Part shown: in pieces, positions 44,974-53,645 of the stretch | Layout of the letters: every line of letters begins with the position of its first letter | Numbering within the stretch: position 1 is the stretch's first letter | NCBI RefSeq assembly: GCF_900094575.1 | Contig: NZ_FMAE01000004.1 | Span: 434,001-498,000, forward strand | Direction: 5' to 3' | Source of the DNA: Bradyrhizobium yuanmingense | GTDB taxonomy: Bacteria > Pseudomonadota > Alphaproteobacteria > Rhizobiales > Xanthobacteraceae | Length of the DNA: 64,000 bases | Notes under the pieces: model-generated | What the model was told of the DNA's origin: nothing | Databases searched by the model: none | The model's input: only the letters and a program-made list of their open reading frames with translations | Position numbers and translations under genes: made by a program

Positions 44974-45170
44974 CAGGCGGCCTCTGCCTGGCGGGCGAGA
45001 TACGAGATCAAAGCGCGCCGTACGACGGAGGATCGGTTCGGACTGGACGGATCGTCGATGGCTGCTGCGGCATCGATCTTGTCGAGGAGGATTTTCGGCA
45101 GCCGGAACGTGCCGTGCGTCATTGGTGAGCAGACCAATTCGTCCGCCCCGAACAGGGGTTTTTTCTTCAT
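44973..45170 (-). CDS. Ribbon-helix-helix protein, 65 aa
   Basis: From ATG 45170 (MKKKPLFGADELVCS) with GGAG upstream. The strand GTFRLPKILLDKIDAAAAID and helix NRSSVVRRALISYLARQ are the CopG-type pattern. The frame is open far upstream, across a terminator hairpin, which is unlikely to be coding. First gene of a three-gene run. Confidence 0.65.
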   Translation of the reverse strand: MKKKPLFGADELVCSPMTHGTFRLPKILLDKIDAAAAIDDPSSPNRSSVVRRALISYLARQAEAA

Positions 45171-45187
45171 GGGAATCTCCAACAAAA

Positions 45188-45214
45188 AAGCCGCCTCGGT
45201 GATCCGGGCGGCTT
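45188..45214 (-). terminator. Rho-independent terminator ahead of RHH gene
   Basis: Stem AAGCCGCC / GGCGGCTT (8 bp) followed on the minus strand by six Ts. A second hairpin AGGCCCC / GGGGCCT lies at 45233-45251. It isolates the RHH run from upstream minus-strand transcription. Confidence 0.65.
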
Positions 45215-45251
45215 GCGGTGCAGATATGATAAAGGCCCCACTCGGGGGCCT

Positions 45252-46003
45252 GGATAGTGGGCGGACTTGAATGTCAGCCCGGACTGCGTGTGTGAAAGTG
45301 CTAGCGTGCCTGAGAAGGTAACACGGGGGAGGGGGTCTTGTCAAGTGATAATTTCATCCGGGTTAAATTAACTGCCTGAAATGGCTTGCCTTTTATGGAT
45401 GCGTGGGTTCTCGACCGACCTTGGAGTGGGCGAACAAGCTGGGGCAGCCGATCAACTCAACCGTCGAGAAGCTCGACAAAGGCGGCGTGTACGTCGAGGT
45501 CCGTTGATCAACCATAGCGAACGCTCCGCGCCAACATCGCGATCATTTGTTCGCACCGGGCCAGGCTACATCAAGGTCTACGATCACGACAATGACGCCT
45601 GGCCCGGTACTTCGTCGTCTGCGGCGCTTAGGACAGGCGACACGGCCACTACTTTCGTTCTTGCGACGGCCCCCGAGAAGCGGACCACGCCATCCGTAAC
45701 GCCAGCAAGGCGGAGGTCGGAGGCATGCAGGAAGGTGACTACCGCGCCATCCTTACAACGCAAGCTCTGCTGGGCTGCGCTGCGGCGGGAGCGCGAAGAG
45801 GCTTGCGAACTCTCGTAACCCAGAAATGACCAGCAGGCTTGGGCGAGGGGCGTTGGCTTGAGCCCCCCGCTTAGTTGAAGGCACACTCGGCGCCGTAGAT
45901 GGTCGATCCCCCTACGCCATCTTGCTTCAGCCGGGCCTCGGGTTTGGTGTCCAAGCGAGTATTTTGGCCATGACCTTATAGCAGCGCGGGTTCTCAAGTC
46001 GGC
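45252..46003. other. Island stretch without a confident gene
   Basis: Open frames on both strands have unnatural composition. One plus-strand tail (45421-45507) encodes EWANKLGQPINSTVEKLDKG followed by GVYVEVR and a stop; it reads as a real C-terminus and may be a gene relic. Confidence 0.4.
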
Positions 46004-47404
46004 TTAGGCAGCACGGCTGTGAGATTGATCGTGTTGATCCCGCCATCGGCCTTGGGCCAAGAAAGCCGAGAGCTTTAGGTTCTTCCGATAGTCCTGCCCC
46101 TTCTGCGCCTCAGCGTACCGCAAGACCCCAGCTTCAACCTCAGAGTAACGGACCTTTCCCAGCAACTTCTTCAGCTCCGCTTGTATCAGCTTCGCTTCAT
46201 CGTGCATGTTTCTAACGGGATATAACGGGTACACCATCTGGAGCCGAATGCATGCGCGAGCCGGCTTTGGCCAGTCGCCACAATCCTGCGTCCCGCGGTT
46301 GGCGCGATCTCGTTCTGCATCGCTGTTTAGCTGATCGGTTCGAGCCGGATCGTGGTTTGCTTGCTGCGAGTTGCGATCCGCAGCCGCGGCATTGTCGTTC
46401 GCTCCGGCGGCCGCAACCTCCGCCTTGCGCAGGAAGCGCTCCGGGATGTTCCAACCGTAAATTTCACCGTCATCGGTGTTCCTTGTTTCCGGATAGCACT
46501 GATCGACGAGTTGCGTGAGGAGGCTGGCAAGCGTCTTTCCGCACTGGCCTTTTCTCATGAAGTTGGTTTTCGCCTGCCTCTCGAAGTCGCGACCGTATGC
46601 GTCCAGGTACTGCTGGATCTCATCAAGGCTCCAGCCGAGCCGGCGGAGCTTCTTCAACTGTTGGATCGCACCCCGGCGTGAGCGTTCCTGACTGACCGGC
46701 TTGAAGTCGCCGAATGGTTCCAAGGGCGGTAGGTTCTTCTCAAGCGCTTCGACGCATGCGGATAGGTCCAGAATATCAGCCGGCGCGCTCGAAGAGCGGT
46801 CATCCTCTGCCAAATCTTGAATGCTTTCCGCGCGCCCGCCAGAGCGCGTGGCGCAAAGCGGGTTTAGATCACTGGGTTGGAGACCCTGAGATAGTAACCC
46901 TGAGTTTTGCTCGCTCGTTACTGAGCAGAGGTGTGCTCCCTGCTGAGCAGGGGTGTGCTCGTTACGGAGCGGGGGGCTGATCAGTACTGAGGAGGGCCCC
47001 CATTGTTCCTTGTTCAGCTTCCTGGTGTCTACAAACCAGACGCCACCCAACCAAGCAGCCTGATCCCAGCATGGGATGTACCTGTTGGCGATACACTCTT
47101 GGCCGACATACACGGGCTCAACTTTGAACCAATCGTACTGCTGCAGCACATCGGCTCCGCGCCGGACCGCCGAAATCGAACATCCAATCTGTTCCGCCAT
47201 CGTCCTGTGCTTCAGGACTATCGTGCCGGTTTGGTTGTGACGATGCTTGAGTATGATCGCCGCAACCCGGAACGCCACCGACTGCTTGGCGAGAATGCGG
47301 TGGTCCATGGCGATTGCGTTCAAGAAATCTAGGCGATCTGTCGGCTCGATCTGTTCCTGGTGATTGTCGTTGGCGTGCTTGCTATTTCGGAATTTCTGTG
47401 ACAT
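46004..47404 (-). CDS. HTH protein, replication-initiator-like
   Basis: A 466-residue protein. Near residues 58-90, IVLKHRTMAEQIGCSISAVR followed by RGADVLQQYDWFKVE forms a winged helix like those of phage O-type or plasmid initiator proteins. The middle is low complexity (AAAADRNSQQANHDPARTD). The last part (KYSEVEAGVLRYAEA-like) is helical. Related proteins often sit in islands and phages and act in replication or regulation; which applies here is unclear. Confidence 0.6.
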   Translation of the reverse strand: MSQKFRNSKHANDNHQEQIEPTDRLDFLNAIAMDHRILAKQSVAFRVAAIILKHRHNQTGTIVLKHRTMAEQIGCSISAVRRGADVLQQYDWFKVEPVYVGQECIANRYIPCWDQAAWLGGVWFVDTRKLNKEQWGPSSVLISPPLRNEHTPAQQGAHLCSVTSEQNSGLLSQGLQPSDLNPLCATRSGGRAESIQDLAEDDRSSSAPADILDLSACVEALEKNLPPLEPFGDFKPVSQERSRRGAIQQLKKLRRLGWSLDEIQQYLDAYGRDFERQAKTNFMRKGQCGKTLASLLTQLVDQCYPETRNTDDGEIYGWNIPERFLRKAEVAAAGANDNAAAADRNSQQANHDPARTDQLNSDAERDRANRGTQDCGDWPKPARACIRLQMVYPLYPVRNMHDEAKLIQAELKKLLGKVRYSEVEAGVLRYAEAQKGQDYRKNLKLSAFLAQGRWRDQHDQSHSRAA

Positions 47405-47429
47405 CGTTCTTCTGCGTTTTGATTGATCT

Positions 47430-47464
47430 AACCCCGTAGCGTTGCGAGCGCTGCGGGGTTTTTA
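47430..47464 (+). terminator. Terminator-like hairpin
   Basis: AACCCCGTAGC / GCTGCGGGGTT (one G-T pair) followed by TTTTT on the plus strand. It faces away from the HTH gene start. It may act as an attenuator or stop for plus-strand transcripts. Confidence 0.5.
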
Positions 47465-47545
47465 CGTTGCATGCTGAGCGGCGACCGCGAGACCGAGCCG
47501 GCGGGGCGACCGTGAGCCAACGCTAGGGCTTTCGGTTCGACCTGG

Positions 47546-47719
47546 TTAGGCACTCCTCTGCGTCGTCATCTGCTCGACATAAGCCGCAAGGGCACGGCGG
47601 GCGAACTCGGCGCGGCTGATCCGCAGCGGCCACCGTGCATCGTCTACCAGGTCCAGCATCTCGCGCGTGACCGGCGCGTTGACCTGGTATTTGGCAAGTT
47701 CGTTGTATTCTGTCGTCAC
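47546..47719 (-). CDS. Ribbon-helix-helix protein with GTG start, 57 aa
   Basis: Begins VTTEYNELAKYQVNAPVTRE from GTG 47719 with an AACGGAG ribosome site. The strand YQVNAPVTREMLDLVDDARW and helix LRISRAEFARRALAAYVEQM match the CopG class. Its upstream region has a perfect TGTCAA-N7-TTGACA repeat, probably its own operator. First gene before the HTH protein on the same strand, separated by the hairpin. Confidence 0.65.
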   Translation of the reverse strand: MTTEYNELAKYQVNAPVTREMLDLVDDARWPLRISRAEFARRALAAYVEQMTTQRSA

Positions 47720-48122
47720 TTCTATCTCCGTTAGAGATCTGGGTTCATGATCTGTTCTTACTCTAATTCCATCGATGTGTCAAATTTAGCTTGACAAACT
47801 CCTGAGTAAGCTCATCAGCAAGCGGCTCATTTGAGTCGATTTTGCCCGATCCCGATCGACGTTTTGCGAGGGATCACACCGGCAGTACCTAGCCGGCTGC
47901 TGCGCTGTGACATCAATTGCAGGCCACTACCACGCGACAGCGATTATGGTGGGCCGTTGGGTAGCCGCGGCGTGGCCCCCACGCTGCGATGGTGCAGCAG
48001 GGCAAGTTCGACCTTGTATCGAGGAGCGGACGCAATGGAGAGAGCGCCGGAAGAATTCGCCATAGAGGAAATCGGCAAATCCTCAGGGTGATCGGAGGAC
48101 CGGCGTGCCCCCTTAAGACGAC
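47720..48122. other. Intergenic stretch upstream of the RHH gene
   Basis: Contains the TGTCAA palindrome but no confident gene. The 3' end of the large nuclease-methylase gene closes it on the right. Confidence 0.5.
47778..47796. promoter_or_regulatory. Operator-like inverted repeat
   Basis: TGTCAA-ATTTAGC-TTGACA, perfect 6+7+6 palindrome about 60 nt upstream of the RHH gene. The TTGTCA half could also serve as a -35 box. Confidence 0.5.
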
Positions 48123-51100
48123 TCAATCCTCGTCATCGTCGTCAAGTTCGTCATCCTCGATTCCCATCAAATCAAACAGGCCTCCGGCGGCCTTGATCGT
48201 TCCGGGGGCCGACCGTTCCTCCGGCTTGGGGGTCGGCAGTTCTGCCACGGTGAAACACGGACCAGCAACAATCTTTGCTGTTATCGCTTCGAGCTCCGGC
48301 TCCATCGCGAGGGTCGCTTCCAAGACCCACAGCAGTTCGAGAAGCTCGTCGGTCATCCGCGGTGTCCAGTGGTCAGGTCGGATGTCGTCTAGTAGCGACG
48401 ATTTTTTTCCGGCCCGCTTCTTCATTCGATAGGCGAGCCAGGACTGCACGACCTTTAGGCCGGAAACTTCGAATTCCCAAACGTCCGGCGCTACAGGGCC
48501 GATCCGGCCATCGCCCACGGTAATCACGCATCCAGTCGAATCGTAACTGTAGTCGCCAGGATATTTTGCAGATTCAGCTGAGATGCCCTTGATCGTCGTA
48601 GCCGTGCCTTGTGGCACCATGTCCCCACGATCCTCGCCCCGGAATCGCTCACTGTAGGTATGCAGCCAGATCAACTTGCGGCCCAGTGCTGCGGCCTCCC
48701 CGAAGGTCTCGCTGTCCTTCGTGATGGGAACGCGCGGGCCAGGCGTTTCGAGTTCATTCCAGAACCGGCGAGTATAAGACTGGCTTCCGAGAACGGCATA
48801 GACATAAGCAGCGAGGTCCTCTGCCCGAGGGGGAGCGCCATGAGATTGGCCGATGACAGCCAGAAGACCCGCAGTGACGTTTGGCACAGTCCCAGCCGCG
48901 TCTCGGTACAAAGGAATAACATCTTTGCCCCCGAACGAACCCCGGAAATGGTGAAGATCAGGAATGGCGCAGCACGCCACCATTCCTTGTCCGAGTCCAA
49001 GAGAGTTGCTCAGCAATGATGTAAAATAGACCTGATTTGCTCCATGCATTCGCCAGAGGGCTGGGCGCAACCGGTCGCCCAATCGGAAATCATACAGCGC
49101 ATAGTGCCTGTCAAAGGACCTATAGGCGAATGGAATAGCAGTCGGCATCTCTGTCGTATCGTCGGCCGAAATGATAGAAGGTTGTCCCTTTCCCGGCAGA
49201 TCGTCCTTGACGACCTTGGTGATCTTCCAGCCGCCGGTTTCGCGAAACAACTTTTTCCGATCGCCTTCATCACAAGTGACTAGGCGGTCCCATCGGGCCT
49301 TGAGCAATTCGACCGTCTCCCCGATCGGCCAATGGCGCTTGAATTGCGCGCCGTTCAAGGCCAGCGGGAAAAGGAGTTCAATTTCGGGCCAGGCAGCAAA
49401 GTCCCCTTGTCCAACCGGCAGGAACGGCGTGTGCCAGCTGTCGGGACAATCTCGCCAGTCGATATCGCCAAAATTGGAAACATCTTCCAACTGTTTCAGC
49501 TTGCCGTCCCGGGTTTTGCTCTGGATCTTCGCATAGTGTATTTTTGCAGGTGTGTCTGGCGACGGCTTGGGTGCGCGCACGCCGATTGCGATGGCGACCG
49601 GCGTCTGGATATTGAAGACGTTCGGAGTCTTCCGGGTCCCCAAGTTGTCGCCTCCGAGATCAATGATCCAGATTTCATCGAAGGTGCGTCGCATAATTTC
49701 ACGCATTCCAACAAAACCCGGTCCGGCCAGATAACTGGACGCGGTGATAAAGGTGACGATTCCGCCGCACTTCTGCTGTTCAAATAGCCGCCAGAGTGCC
49801 CAGCGCCAGAAATAAACGTAGTCGTTGTAGAGATTTTTGAGGTGCACACCCGCCCCAGCTTTTCTCGCTGGTTCGATGAAGTCCTGAAAGATCGCGCGTT
49901 GCCCTTGCTCTTCCTGTTTTGCCGCACCTTTAACCTGATCACCAAACCGCACCCAGCCGCCCTTGCGTTGCGTGGTGGTGTCACCTTCCTCGATGGTCTG
50001 GCGATCGTAGGGGGGATTGCCGAGACACACGACGATGTTCCCGCCCTTCTTCAGCTTCCGAGCCGCCTCGTGCTCCTGGGTAAGCGCCTTGTGTGTCAAG
50101 TCGAGCCCACCTGGCGGAGCTTTGTTCGGGCTCTCCAACGTGTCCGCCAAGTATATATTCAGCCGCTTGGCCAGCTTCTCCTCAGGGTCGCCCTGCACCT
50201 TGGCCTGATTCATCACGCCTTCTAGGGCCTGGCTAAGTCGAAGATGGGCGACTGCATATGGGCCAACCAGGACCTCGAAGCCGTGCATGTTCTCCGCCAT
50301 CTGCCGTGCGCGCGAAGGGACTGCGCCGGCACCGGAACGAGTCCGCACCTTTTCAAGCCCATGCTTAATCGCGGCAATCGGATAGGTGCCAGTGCCCACC
50401 GCCGGGTCGAGAAACACCACGCCATCATCGGCGAAGCCTAGCTTTTTTCCGAACCTCTTCTCTAGCAATTCGGCAGCAAGCCGAACCTGCAACTCCACGA
50501 CCTCCCGAGGAGTGTAGTAGACCCCGTAATCCTTGCGCAGTTGGGGATCGTAAGCAGCGAGGAAGTCCTCGTAGAAGTACAGCCACAGATCGGGCCGCGA
50601 TTTCAAGAAATCGTGGGGTAAGAGCGCTTCCAGCGACCGTTGGAGCATCTCAAAGCCAACCGAGAGTTCTTTCCGCGCAGCCGGCTGGCCGAGTAGTTCC
50701 AGAGCGCGAGCAAGCAGGCCGTTGTTCTTGTCCAGCGTCTTTGCAGCTGCTGCTGGATCAAGTTTGGCTGCACCCGTCAGGCGAGCGAGCAGCATGGCGT
50801 ATGTCACAGTCTGGGCATAGGCATCCGCAAACTTGGCGCTGTCGGCATCGGGAAAGAAGAATTGCCGCCACTCACTTGCAAGGAGTTCGACAGCGGAGCC
50901 CGGTTGGCCAAGAGCATTCTCGACCTCCGACCGGAGGAAGCGGGTGAGGGGTGCGAGGTACTTAGCGAGACCTGAGGGCGTGTGCGGGATGTTGGGCTCC
51001 CACCCCAGGAAGTCGCGGAACAGCCGTTCGAGCCCCTCGGCGTTTTCCGCGGTAGTGGCAGCTTTGCCCTTCTCGGTCGGATCATCATTGAGGCGAACTG

Positions 51101-51491
51101 TGGGTTGCCCTTCAGGGCGTTCGCCTGTGCGGTAAAGCGTCCATTCGCGCCCGTCCGTGTAAATTAGGTTAGGTAAGCCCTTGAGCTTTTCCCACTGCTT
51201 CTTGTTGTGCTCGCCCTTGAGTTTCGGCGCGTCCGCTCCGAGACCGGGCGCCTTCAATTCGATATAGCCGCAGATCAGCCCGCCTGCGTAGATCGCAATG
51301 TCTGGGCGGACCTTATGGTCTGACAAGTGTGTTTCGGTGCGGGTTTCGATCGAGAAGCCGAAGGCGGCTCCCGCAGATTTCATAAGGTCAGCGACGAGGG
51401 GCTTGAGCTGATCTTCGGGTGACGCTGAGCCCGGAAGGGAAAACTTGGCTTTGAGGGCTTCCGCAAATGCTTCAAGGATAGGTAGCTGCAT
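48123..51491 (-). CDS. Type IIG/ISP-like restriction-modification enzyme (nuclease + adenine methylase in one chain)
   Basis: A 1122-residue protein from ATG 51491 (MQLPILEAFAEALKAKF); a GTG 24 codons upstream is weaker. Near residues 60-82, VRPDIAIYAGGLICGYIELK is a PD-(D/E)xK nuclease core. The methylase domain has YGVYYTPREVV, motif I DPAVGTGTYPIAAIK near 362 and motif IV CLGNPPYDRQ near 489. The rest is a recognition-like region with a very acidic C-terminus. No DEAD/ATPase motifs are seen, so it is more like type IIG than true type ISP. Unrelated in layout to the left-hand system. Confidence 0.85.
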   Translation of the reverse strand: MQLPILEAFAEALKAKFSLPGSASPEDQLKPLVADLMKSAGAAFGFSIETRTETHLSDHKVRPDIAIYAGGLICGYIELKAPGLGADAPKLKGEHNKKQWEKLKGLPNLIYTDGREWTLYRTGERPEGQPTVRLNDDPTEKGKAATTAENAEGLERLFRDFLGWEPNIPHTPSGLAKYLAPLTRFLRSEVENALGQPGSAVELLASEWRQFFFPDADSAKFADAYAQTVTYAMLLARLTGAAKLDPAAAAKTLDKNNGLLARALELLGQPAARKELSVGFEMLQRSLEALLPHDFLKSRPDLWLYFYEDFLAAYDPQLRKDYGVYYTPREVVELQVRLAAELLEKRFGKKLGFADDGVVFLDPAVGTGTYPIAAIKHGLEKVRTRSGAGAVPSRARQMAENMHGFEVLVGPYAVAHLRLSQALEGVMNQAKVQGDPEEKLAKRLNIYLADTLESPNKAPPGGLDLTHKALTQEHEAARKLKKGGNIVVCLGNPPYDRQTIEEGDTTTQRKGGWVRFGDQVKGAAKQEEQGQRAIFQDFIEPARKAGAGVHLKNLYNDYVYFWRWALWRLFEQQKCGGIVTFITASSYLAGPGFVGMREIMRRTFDEIWIIDLGGDNLGTRKTPNVFNIQTPVAIAIGVRAPKPSPDTPAKIHYAKIQSKTRDGKLKQLEDVSNFGDIDWRDCPDSWHTPFLPVGQGDFAAWPEIELLFPLALNGAQFKRHWPIGETVELLKARWDRLVTCDEGDRKKLFRETGGWKITKVVKDDLPGKGQPSIISADDTTEMPTAIPFAYRSFDRHYALYDFRLGDRLRPALWRMHGANQVYFTSLLSNSLGLGQGMVACCAIPDLHHFRGSFGGKDVIPLYRDAAGTVPNVTAGLLAVIGQSHGAPPRAEDLAAYVYAVLGSQSYTRRFWNELETPGPRVPITKDSETFGEAAALGRKLIWLHTYSERFRGEDRGDMVPQGTATTIKGISAESAKYPGDYSYDSTGCVITVGDGRIGPVAPDVWEFEVSGLKVVQSWLAYRMKKRAGKKSSLLDDIRPDHWTPRMTDELLELLWVLEATLAMEPELEAITAKIVAGPCFTVAELPTPKPEERSAPGTIKAAGGLFDLMGIEDDELDDDDED

Positions 51492-51760
51492 AGCCAAGCC
51501 AGTACTGCTGATTCCTTTCTGAGCAGTAGCAAACCGGCACGTGTTAGGAAATCGACTCTCCACCGCAAGTCGACTGTCAGCACAGCTTTTCCTAACCCCG
51601 CGAGGGGGCGCAATGGATTGTGCTTAGCAGCGCCTTGAGCGGTAAGCAGCGTGGCTCGTAGCAATTTCGTAGCAGAAATGGGGTGAAAAACCCGGTACGC
51701 AGCGTGAACCTGCGGCTATAGATGCCTTGATTTTGCTGAGGAAAATTCTTGAGGCTCAAA
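51492..51760. other. Island right end, non-coding
   Basis: No gene. Contains the GTAGC-N5-CGTAGCAGA motif and the approach to attR. Short minus-strand frames here read into the large gene without support. Confidence 0.5.
51658..51676 (+). repeat. Possible integrase arm-type site, right
   Basis: GTAGC-N5-CGTAGCAGA, counterpart of the left-end motif at 29807-29826. Confidence 0.45.
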
Positions 51761-51773
51761 CGAGCGGTTAGAG
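51761..51773 (+). repeat. Putative attR core
   Basis: CGAGCGGTTAGAG, identical to attL. It lies about 100 bp past the rpsR stop, beyond its terminator. Confidence 0.75.
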
Positions 51774-51828
51774 GCGTCGCTTGCCCCAACCATCGGCGAC
51801 CGGACGACCCGGAAGCCTTATGAGTTCG

Positions 51829-51865
51829 AAAAGTCGCGACCGGCGGCGCTAGCCGCCGCCGGTCG
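51829..51865 (-). terminator. rpsR terminator
   Basis: 12-bp stem CGACCGGCGGCG / CGCCGCCGGTCG with a short CTAGC loop, then TTTT on the minus strand. It would limit read-through from rpsF-rpsR into the island. Confidence 0.7.
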
Positions 51866-51876
51866 AATTGGTCGTA

Positions 51877-52116
51877 TCAGCGAATGACGTAGGGCAGGAG
51901 GCCCAGGAAGCGCGCGCGCTTGATGGCGCGGGCGAGCTCACGCTGCTTCTTCGCGGACACCGCGGTGATGCGGCTCGGCACGATCTTGCCGCGCTCGGAG
52001 ACGTAACGCATCAGCAGCTTGGAGTCCTTGTAGTCGATCTTCGGAGCATTGGCGCCCGTGAACGGGCAGCTCTTGCGACGACGGAAAAACGGGCGGCGTG
52101 CACCAGCTTCAGCCAT
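51877..52116 (-). CDS. rpsR: 30S ribosomal protein S18
   Basis: 79 residues: [40 protein letters not shown], then the [20 protein letters not shown] core. Complete and typical. It starts 5 nt after rpsF ends. Its usual downstream partners (DUF2232 and rplI) lie 22 kb away across the island. Confidence 0.97.
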   Translation of the reverse strand: MAEAGARRPFFRRRKSCPFTGANAPKIDYKDSKLLMRYVSERGKIVPSRITAVSAKKQRELARAIKRARFLGLLPYVIR

Positions 52117-52121
52117 GATTC

Positions 52122-52589
52122 TTACTCCCCATCCGTGGTTTCAGCTTCATCGCGCGGACGGCGCGGACCGCGATCGCCGCGGAAACCGCCCTCGCGGTCG
52201 CCACGGAAGCCGCCTTCACGCTCGCCGCGGAAGCCACCGCCGCGATCGTCACGCTCGCGGTCGCGATCGGCCTTGCGCATCATCGCGGACGGGCCTTCCT
52301 CGAGCTCCTCGACGCGGACGCTGAGATAGCGGATCACGTCTTCGCTGATGCGCTCCTGGCGCTCGATCTCGGCGATCGCCGCGGACGGCGCGTCGATGTT
52401 GAGCAGCACGAAGTGCGCCTTGCGGTTCTTGTTCATGCGGTAGGTGAGGGAGCGCACGCCCCAATTCTCGGTCTTGGTGATCTTGCCGCCGAGACCTTCG
52501 ACGATACCGGTCATCTGCGCAGTCAGCTCTTCGACCTGCTGCGGGCTCGCGTCCTGACGCGCGAGAAAAACATGCTCGTAAAGAGGCAT
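52122..52589 (-). CDS. rpsF: 30S ribosomal protein S6
   Basis: 155 residues from ATG 52589 ([18 protein letters not shown]), with AAAGGA upstream; a start nine codons earlier is unsupported. The S6 core includes [20 protein letters not shown]. The C-terminal extension holds three Gly-Gly-Phe-Arg-Gly-(Asp/Glu)-Arg repeats before a basic/acidic tail. It pairs with S18 on the 30S platform. Confidence 0.97.
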   Translation of the reverse strand: MPLYEHVFLARQDASPQQVEELTAQMTGIVEGLGGKITKTENWGVRSLTYRMNKNRKAHFVLLNIDAPSAAIAEIERQERISEDVIRYLSVRVEELEEGPSAMMRKADRDRERDDRGGGFRGEREGGFRGDREGGFRGDRGPRRPRDEAETTDGE

Positions 52590-52937
52590 GGTCGTCCTTT
52601 CCTCATGTTGGCGCATCGCCCGGCGTCAAACCCTTAAGAGGCCTTCGGAAAGGACTCTGGGATCAAGCTCAGAAGGCGGAAACACGGGACGACGGGCCGA
52701 CTGGCCCTGCCACACCAAAATCACGAATGATTTGCTGAGACCGTCCGTTCAGCTCCCGGCCGGGGTCTGCGGATGGGCGCCTTATACGGATTTTGGTCGG
52801 CTTTGCAAGGTGGAGGGGCATCTTCGAGCCGAGCCGGTCCGCCCTCCAACGGGAACAAGAACCCCATCCTCCATACCAAGATTCGGCTTGATCTGTTTGT
52901 TTGTATAACATACAAATAATTCAGCGGAGAGGATCCC
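52590..52937. promoter_or_regulatory. Divergent promoter region of rpsF and the TetR-desaturase pair
   Basis: No gene. It holds the rpsF leader on one side and the TTTGTAT operator on the other. Promoter boxes could not be assigned with confidence. Confidence 0.5.
52900..52916. promoter_or_regulatory. Likely TetR operator
   Basis: TTTGTAT-AAC-ATACAAA, a perfect 7+3+7 palindrome 21 nt upstream of the TetR start, the most AT-rich stretch of this region. Confidence 0.7.
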
Positions 52938-53642
52938 ATGGCAGAAGCGTCGGCCGATGCGCCGCTCGAAGCGGCAGGCGACCCCAAGCACGCCGCGCGC
53001 GCGACGCGCTCGGCCGGCCGCAAGATGCGGTCACTGCTCCTGGATGCTGCGAGCCCGCTGTTTCGGGAGCGGGGGCTGTCAGGCACGTCGATTACCGACA
53101 TCGCGGCCGCCGCGGACGCGTTCCCGAGCCAGATCACCTATTACTTCCGCACCAAGGAGGCGCTGTTTGTCGAATGCGCCTGCCGCGATCTGTTGTATCT
53201 GGCACGGGCCACCGAGCAGGCGGCGCTCAAGGCGCGCACGCCCGGGGAATACACCCACGCGCTGGCCGAGACCGTGACGGCGAGCGATTCGGTCGCCTTC
53301 TTCGCCGAGGCGCTGACGCTGACGCGGCGTCGCCAGGATCTCGCGCCGCTGGTGGAGCGCACCATCGAGCGCCTGCACAGCGAGGGTACGCGCGCTTATG
53401 CGGGGCAGGTCGCGCGGCACGGCTGGCGCTCGCTGCGCGCGCCCGACGAAAGCTCGCGGCGGTTCTGGGCCGTCGCCATCGGCGTCATTCTCGAGGGCTA
53501 CGCGATGGGCCGCTCGCCCGAGGCGCTCTGCGCCGAGATGCTGCGCGTGCTGGGCGAGCAGGCGAAATCCACTGAAGACACCGCCCGCCTGCGTCTCGTC
53601 GAGGCGCGCGAGGCATCCGACAATTCCAATGGAAAGGGTTAG
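52938..53642 (+). CDS. TetR/AcrR family regulator, probable fatty-acid desaturase repressor
   Basis: A 234-residue TetR protein. After a ~30-residue N-terminal lead, the HTH reads ERGLSGTSITDIAAAADAFP then SQITYYFRTKEALFV. A variable ligand domain follows. The desaturase gene starts 3 nt after its stop, so they form one operon under the TTTGTAT operator. Regulation of membrane unsaturation by acyl-CoA is the plausible role. Confidence 0.9.
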   Translation: MAEASADAPLEAAGDPKHAARATRSAGRKMRSLLLDAASPLFRERGLSGTSITDIAAAADAFPSQITYYFRTKEALFVECACRDLLYLARATEQAALKARTPGEYTHALAETVTASDSVAFFAEALTLTRRRQDLAPLVERTIERLHSEGTRAYAGQVARHGWRSLRAPDESSRRFWAVAIGVILEGYAMGRSPEALCAEMLRVLGEQAKSTEDTARLRLVEAREASDNSNGKG

Positions 53643-53645
53643 GCC

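Larger units (their letters stand above)
29737..51773. mobile_element. Integrated mobile island (phage-like, tyrosine integrase) between rpsR and DUF2232-rplI
   Basis: A segment of about 22 kb bounded by identical 13-bp direct repeats, CGAGCGGTTAGAG at 29737-29749 and 51761-51773. It sits between the terminator of rpsR and DUF2232-rplI, genes that are normally adjacent. Contents: tyrosine integrase, overlapping excisionase-like gene, ribbon-helix-helix regulators, a replication-like HTH protein, a serine recombinase, a tape-measure protein, two restriction-modification-type systems and many unknown small genes. No capsid, portal or terminase genes are visible, so it is not a complete prophage. 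Satellite, defective prophage or integrative element are all possible. Confidence 0.85.

Noticed and set aside
45584..45997. 137-codon minus-strand frame before the HTH gene
   Set aside because: No ribosome site or domain; composition close to random for this base content.
29737..51773. Complete prophage
   Set aside because: Only a tape measure and integration/regulation genes are seen; no terminase, portal, capsid, tail tube or lysis cassette.
29737..51773. tRNA gene as the integration site
   Set aside because: No tRNA-like cloverleaf is visible at either end; the repeats lie between rpsR and DUF2232.
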